6,794 nucleotides of DNA from Candidatus Zixiibacteriota bacterium (GTDB lineage Bacteria > Zixibacteria > MSB-5A5 > GN15 > FEB-12): contig JAGLXI010000032.1 in assembly GCA_023132995.1 (NCBI GenBank), positions 1 to 6,794 on the forward strand, given 5' to 3'. Both the position numbers and the translations under genes were made by a program. Numbering within the stretch: position 1 is the stretch's first letter; each line of letters opens with the position of its first letter. Below are positions 5,805 through 6,794 of this stretch, one piece after another. Under the pieces are notes generated by a model. It had not been told where the DNA came from. It did not search any database and worked only from the letters and a program-made list of their open reading frames with translations.

Positions 5805-5820
5805 CGGCACGGGGCTTGCT
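5805..5820 (+). promoter_or_regulatory. Sigma-54 (-24/-12) promoter-like sequence
   Basis: CGGCACGGGGCTTGCT matches the RpoN consensus TGGCACG-N4-TTGCW at every fixed base but the first T. The -24 GG (5806-5807) and -12 GC (5818-5819) are separated by exactly 10 nt. Transcription would start at about 5830-5832, on the ATG of the next gene, which has no Shine-Dalgarno. No activator gene or binding site for one is visible in the window, so function is uncertain. Confidence 0.42.
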
Positions 5821-5831
5821 CAACCCGCGGC

Positions 5832-6653
5832 ATGGACAGCGAGATATACTCACAGATAAGAATTGTGGATTCGAGCCAGCTACGACCATTCGAATTCTGT
5901 TACCCGGCCGACTGCCGGACGCCGGCTGACCTGTCTGAGCTACCTCTGCTTCGCCACCCTTTCCTGACGACCCCCTTAGAGGATGACAGCTACCTGCTGC
6001 TGGAGGAGACCGCCGCTTTTCAAGCGCTGGTCGAAGCCGGGCTGAAGCATGTTCCTGTTCAGATATGCCCCGAGGCCGGTCTGCGGTCCATCTCTCAGAC
6101 GATCGGGCTCACGAGTTTCAGTTACGACGATCTGCTCCGATTGGCAGCCCGCTATCCCAGGCAGATTGCTGTCGGTCGGCGTCCCGGCCGGGTGGCAGGG
6201 CCGACCGGGTATCTGAATGTCAGCCTGAAATTCGGCGACCGCCCTCCGGTTGATGTCCAGTTGAGACACTCCAGCCAAACCGGGTGTCCTTTGCCGCTGG
6301 AATACCTGTTCCGGTCGATTCTCAGAACCGGGCGTTACCTGCCGGTGGTGGAACTCCCTAAAAACAGCGACACCGTTACCAGGAAGGTGTCATTCACGGC
6401 CACTCTTTCGTTGCCGTCGTTCAGTATCGACGATCTGAAGGCCGCTGCTCTGGCCGACCGGTTTTTCCCTGCGGGCATTGTCAGGGTCGTGTCGAGCTTC
6501 CGGATTCTGGAGATCGACTTTCCGATGTCGGTGTTGACATCCCGTATCTCTATCGCTGAGAAAGAGGCTTTCCTGCGGGAACTCGTGATGTTCCGCGAGC
6601 AGGCGCTCAAGACATCGTTCTACGAGGGCCGCATCTATCTGCTGAATCGTTAG
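5832..6653 (+). CDS. ParB/SbnI-like fold protein with replaced active-site motifs (tentative)
   Basis: This is a 273-residue soluble protein with no signal peptide. The N-terminal part resembles a ParB/Srx-fold domain: I9-R-I-V-D-S-S-Q-L-R-P-F-E21 matches the opening strand and L-x-P-x-E turn, and Y54-L-L-L-E-E-T-A-A-F-Q-A-L-V-E-A-G-L71 to K72-H-V-P-V-Q-I78 matches the strand-helix-strand around the DGxHR motif. DG and HR are replaced by EE (58-59) and AA (61-62). The C-terminal part resembles free-serine-kinase/SbnI-type proteins: F212-P-A-G-I-V-R218 in place of FPxxxTRH, R224-I-L-E-I-D-F-P-M-S-V-L235, and the ending Y264-E-G-R-I-Y-L-L271. The Thr and His of that motif are also lost. I infer a non-catalytic relative. 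The ATG at 5832 lacks a ribosome-binding site, but starting later (GTG at 5865) would remove the first strand. The family link is from memory and pattern only. Confidence 0.7.
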   Translation: MDSEIYSQIRIVDSSQLRPFEFCYPADCRTPADLSELPLLRHPFLTTPLEDDSYLLLEETAAFQALVEAGLKHVPVQICPEAGLRSISQTIGLTSFSYDDLLRLAARYPRQIAVGRRPGRVAGPTGYLNVSLKFGDRPPVDVQLRHSSQTGCPLPLEYLFRSILRTGRYLPVVELPKNSDTVTRKVSFTATLSLPSFSIDDLKAAALADRFFPAGIVRVVSSFRILEIDFPMSVLTSRISIAEKEAFLRELVMFREQALKTSFYEGRIYLLNR

Positions 6654-6772
6654 CGGGCTACCGCGAGACCCCCTAACAGAAGACGCACCGCGCCCACCCA
6701 GTTCCGCTGCCAATGCAAGTGTCAGAATCCCTGACCTGAAAAAGCCGGACTGCTACCTGCCGCCATAACGCG

Positions 6773-6794
6773 AAAGCCCCGCGGGGAATAACCC
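6773..6794 (+). terminator. Probable terminator hairpin cut by the window end
   Basis: AAAGCCCCGCGGGG is followed by AATAA and CCC at the last base. GGG (6784-6786) and CCC (6792-6794) already pair around the AATAA loop. If the sequence continues GCGGGGCTTT this is a strong bidirectional terminator. Only the left arm is visible, about 120 nt after the preceding stop codon. Confidence 0.5.

Larger units (their letters stand above)
5492..5831. other. Spacer of 340 nt with hairpin, repeat and promoter-like site; no supported gene
   Basis: No credible gene is visible. Short minus-strand frames at about 5488-5833 lie over the hairpin and the repeat, have no convincing ribosome-binding site, and overlap each other in different frames. 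The spacer holds, in order, a long hairpin (5497-5535), the second repeat copy (5569-5595), a stretch with no feature I can name (about 5596-5800), and a sigma-54-like promoter sequence (5805-5820). Confidence 0.6.

Noticed and set aside
5488..5833. Three overlapping short minus-strand frames (61-87 codons) in the 340-nt spacer
   Set aside because: They overlap each other in different frames, cover the hairpin and repeat, and lack ribosome-binding sites. They are probably repeat-derived frames that recur as spurious hypotheticals.
6722..6734. Small inverted repeat TCAG / CTGA in the final spacer
   Set aside because: Four base pairs is expected by chance.

Overview
The window is a 6.8 kb piece of a moderately GC-rich Gram-negative chromosome. 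It holds a partial argF, a lipoprotein with a lipobox, an ECF sigma / membrane anti-sigma pair and a Sec-exported protein. The style (short hypothetical lipoproteins, ECF modules, gene-poor spacers carrying dispersed short repeats) recalls uncultured FCB-type lineages such as Zixibacteria. That placement is an impression, not proof. All supported genes are on the + strand.

Layout. Positions 1-516 are the C-terminal half of ornithine carbamoyltransferase (argF). A lipoprotein of unknown function follows (573-1412) and ends in a clear intrinsic terminator. Next are a PaaI-like hotdog thioesterase (1505-1936) and an unrecognised 170-residue protein (2093-2605) whose stop codon lies inside a short repeat. 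A 318-nt spacer with that repeat and a strong hairpin leads to a small DUF6979-like gene (2924-3286). An apparent three-gene operon follows: ECF sigma factor (3417-3944), zinc-binding transmembrane anti-sigma factor (3961-4419) and a secreted beta-rich protein (4454-5491). A 340-nt spacer holds a 15-bp-stem hairpin, the second copy of the repeat and a sequence matching the sigma-54 -24/-12 consensus. It precedes a 273-residue protein that looks like a degenerate ParB/SbnI-fold protein (5832-6653). The window ends inside what is probably another terminator hairpin.

How the genes relate. The clearest functional unit is the sigma / anti-sigma / exported-protein cassette, which looks like a cell-envelope signalling module. 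The exported protein is either its target or part of its sensing arm. The other genes look like independent units: arginine biosynthesis, a housekeeping-type thioesterase and several lineage-specific hypotheticals. No mobile element with a transposase, no CRISPR array, no tRNA and no rRNA were seen. The items most worth following up are the repeat shared by the two spacers, the ParB/SbnI-like protein with replaced active-site motifs, and the sigma-54-like site that would give that gene a leaderless mRNA.
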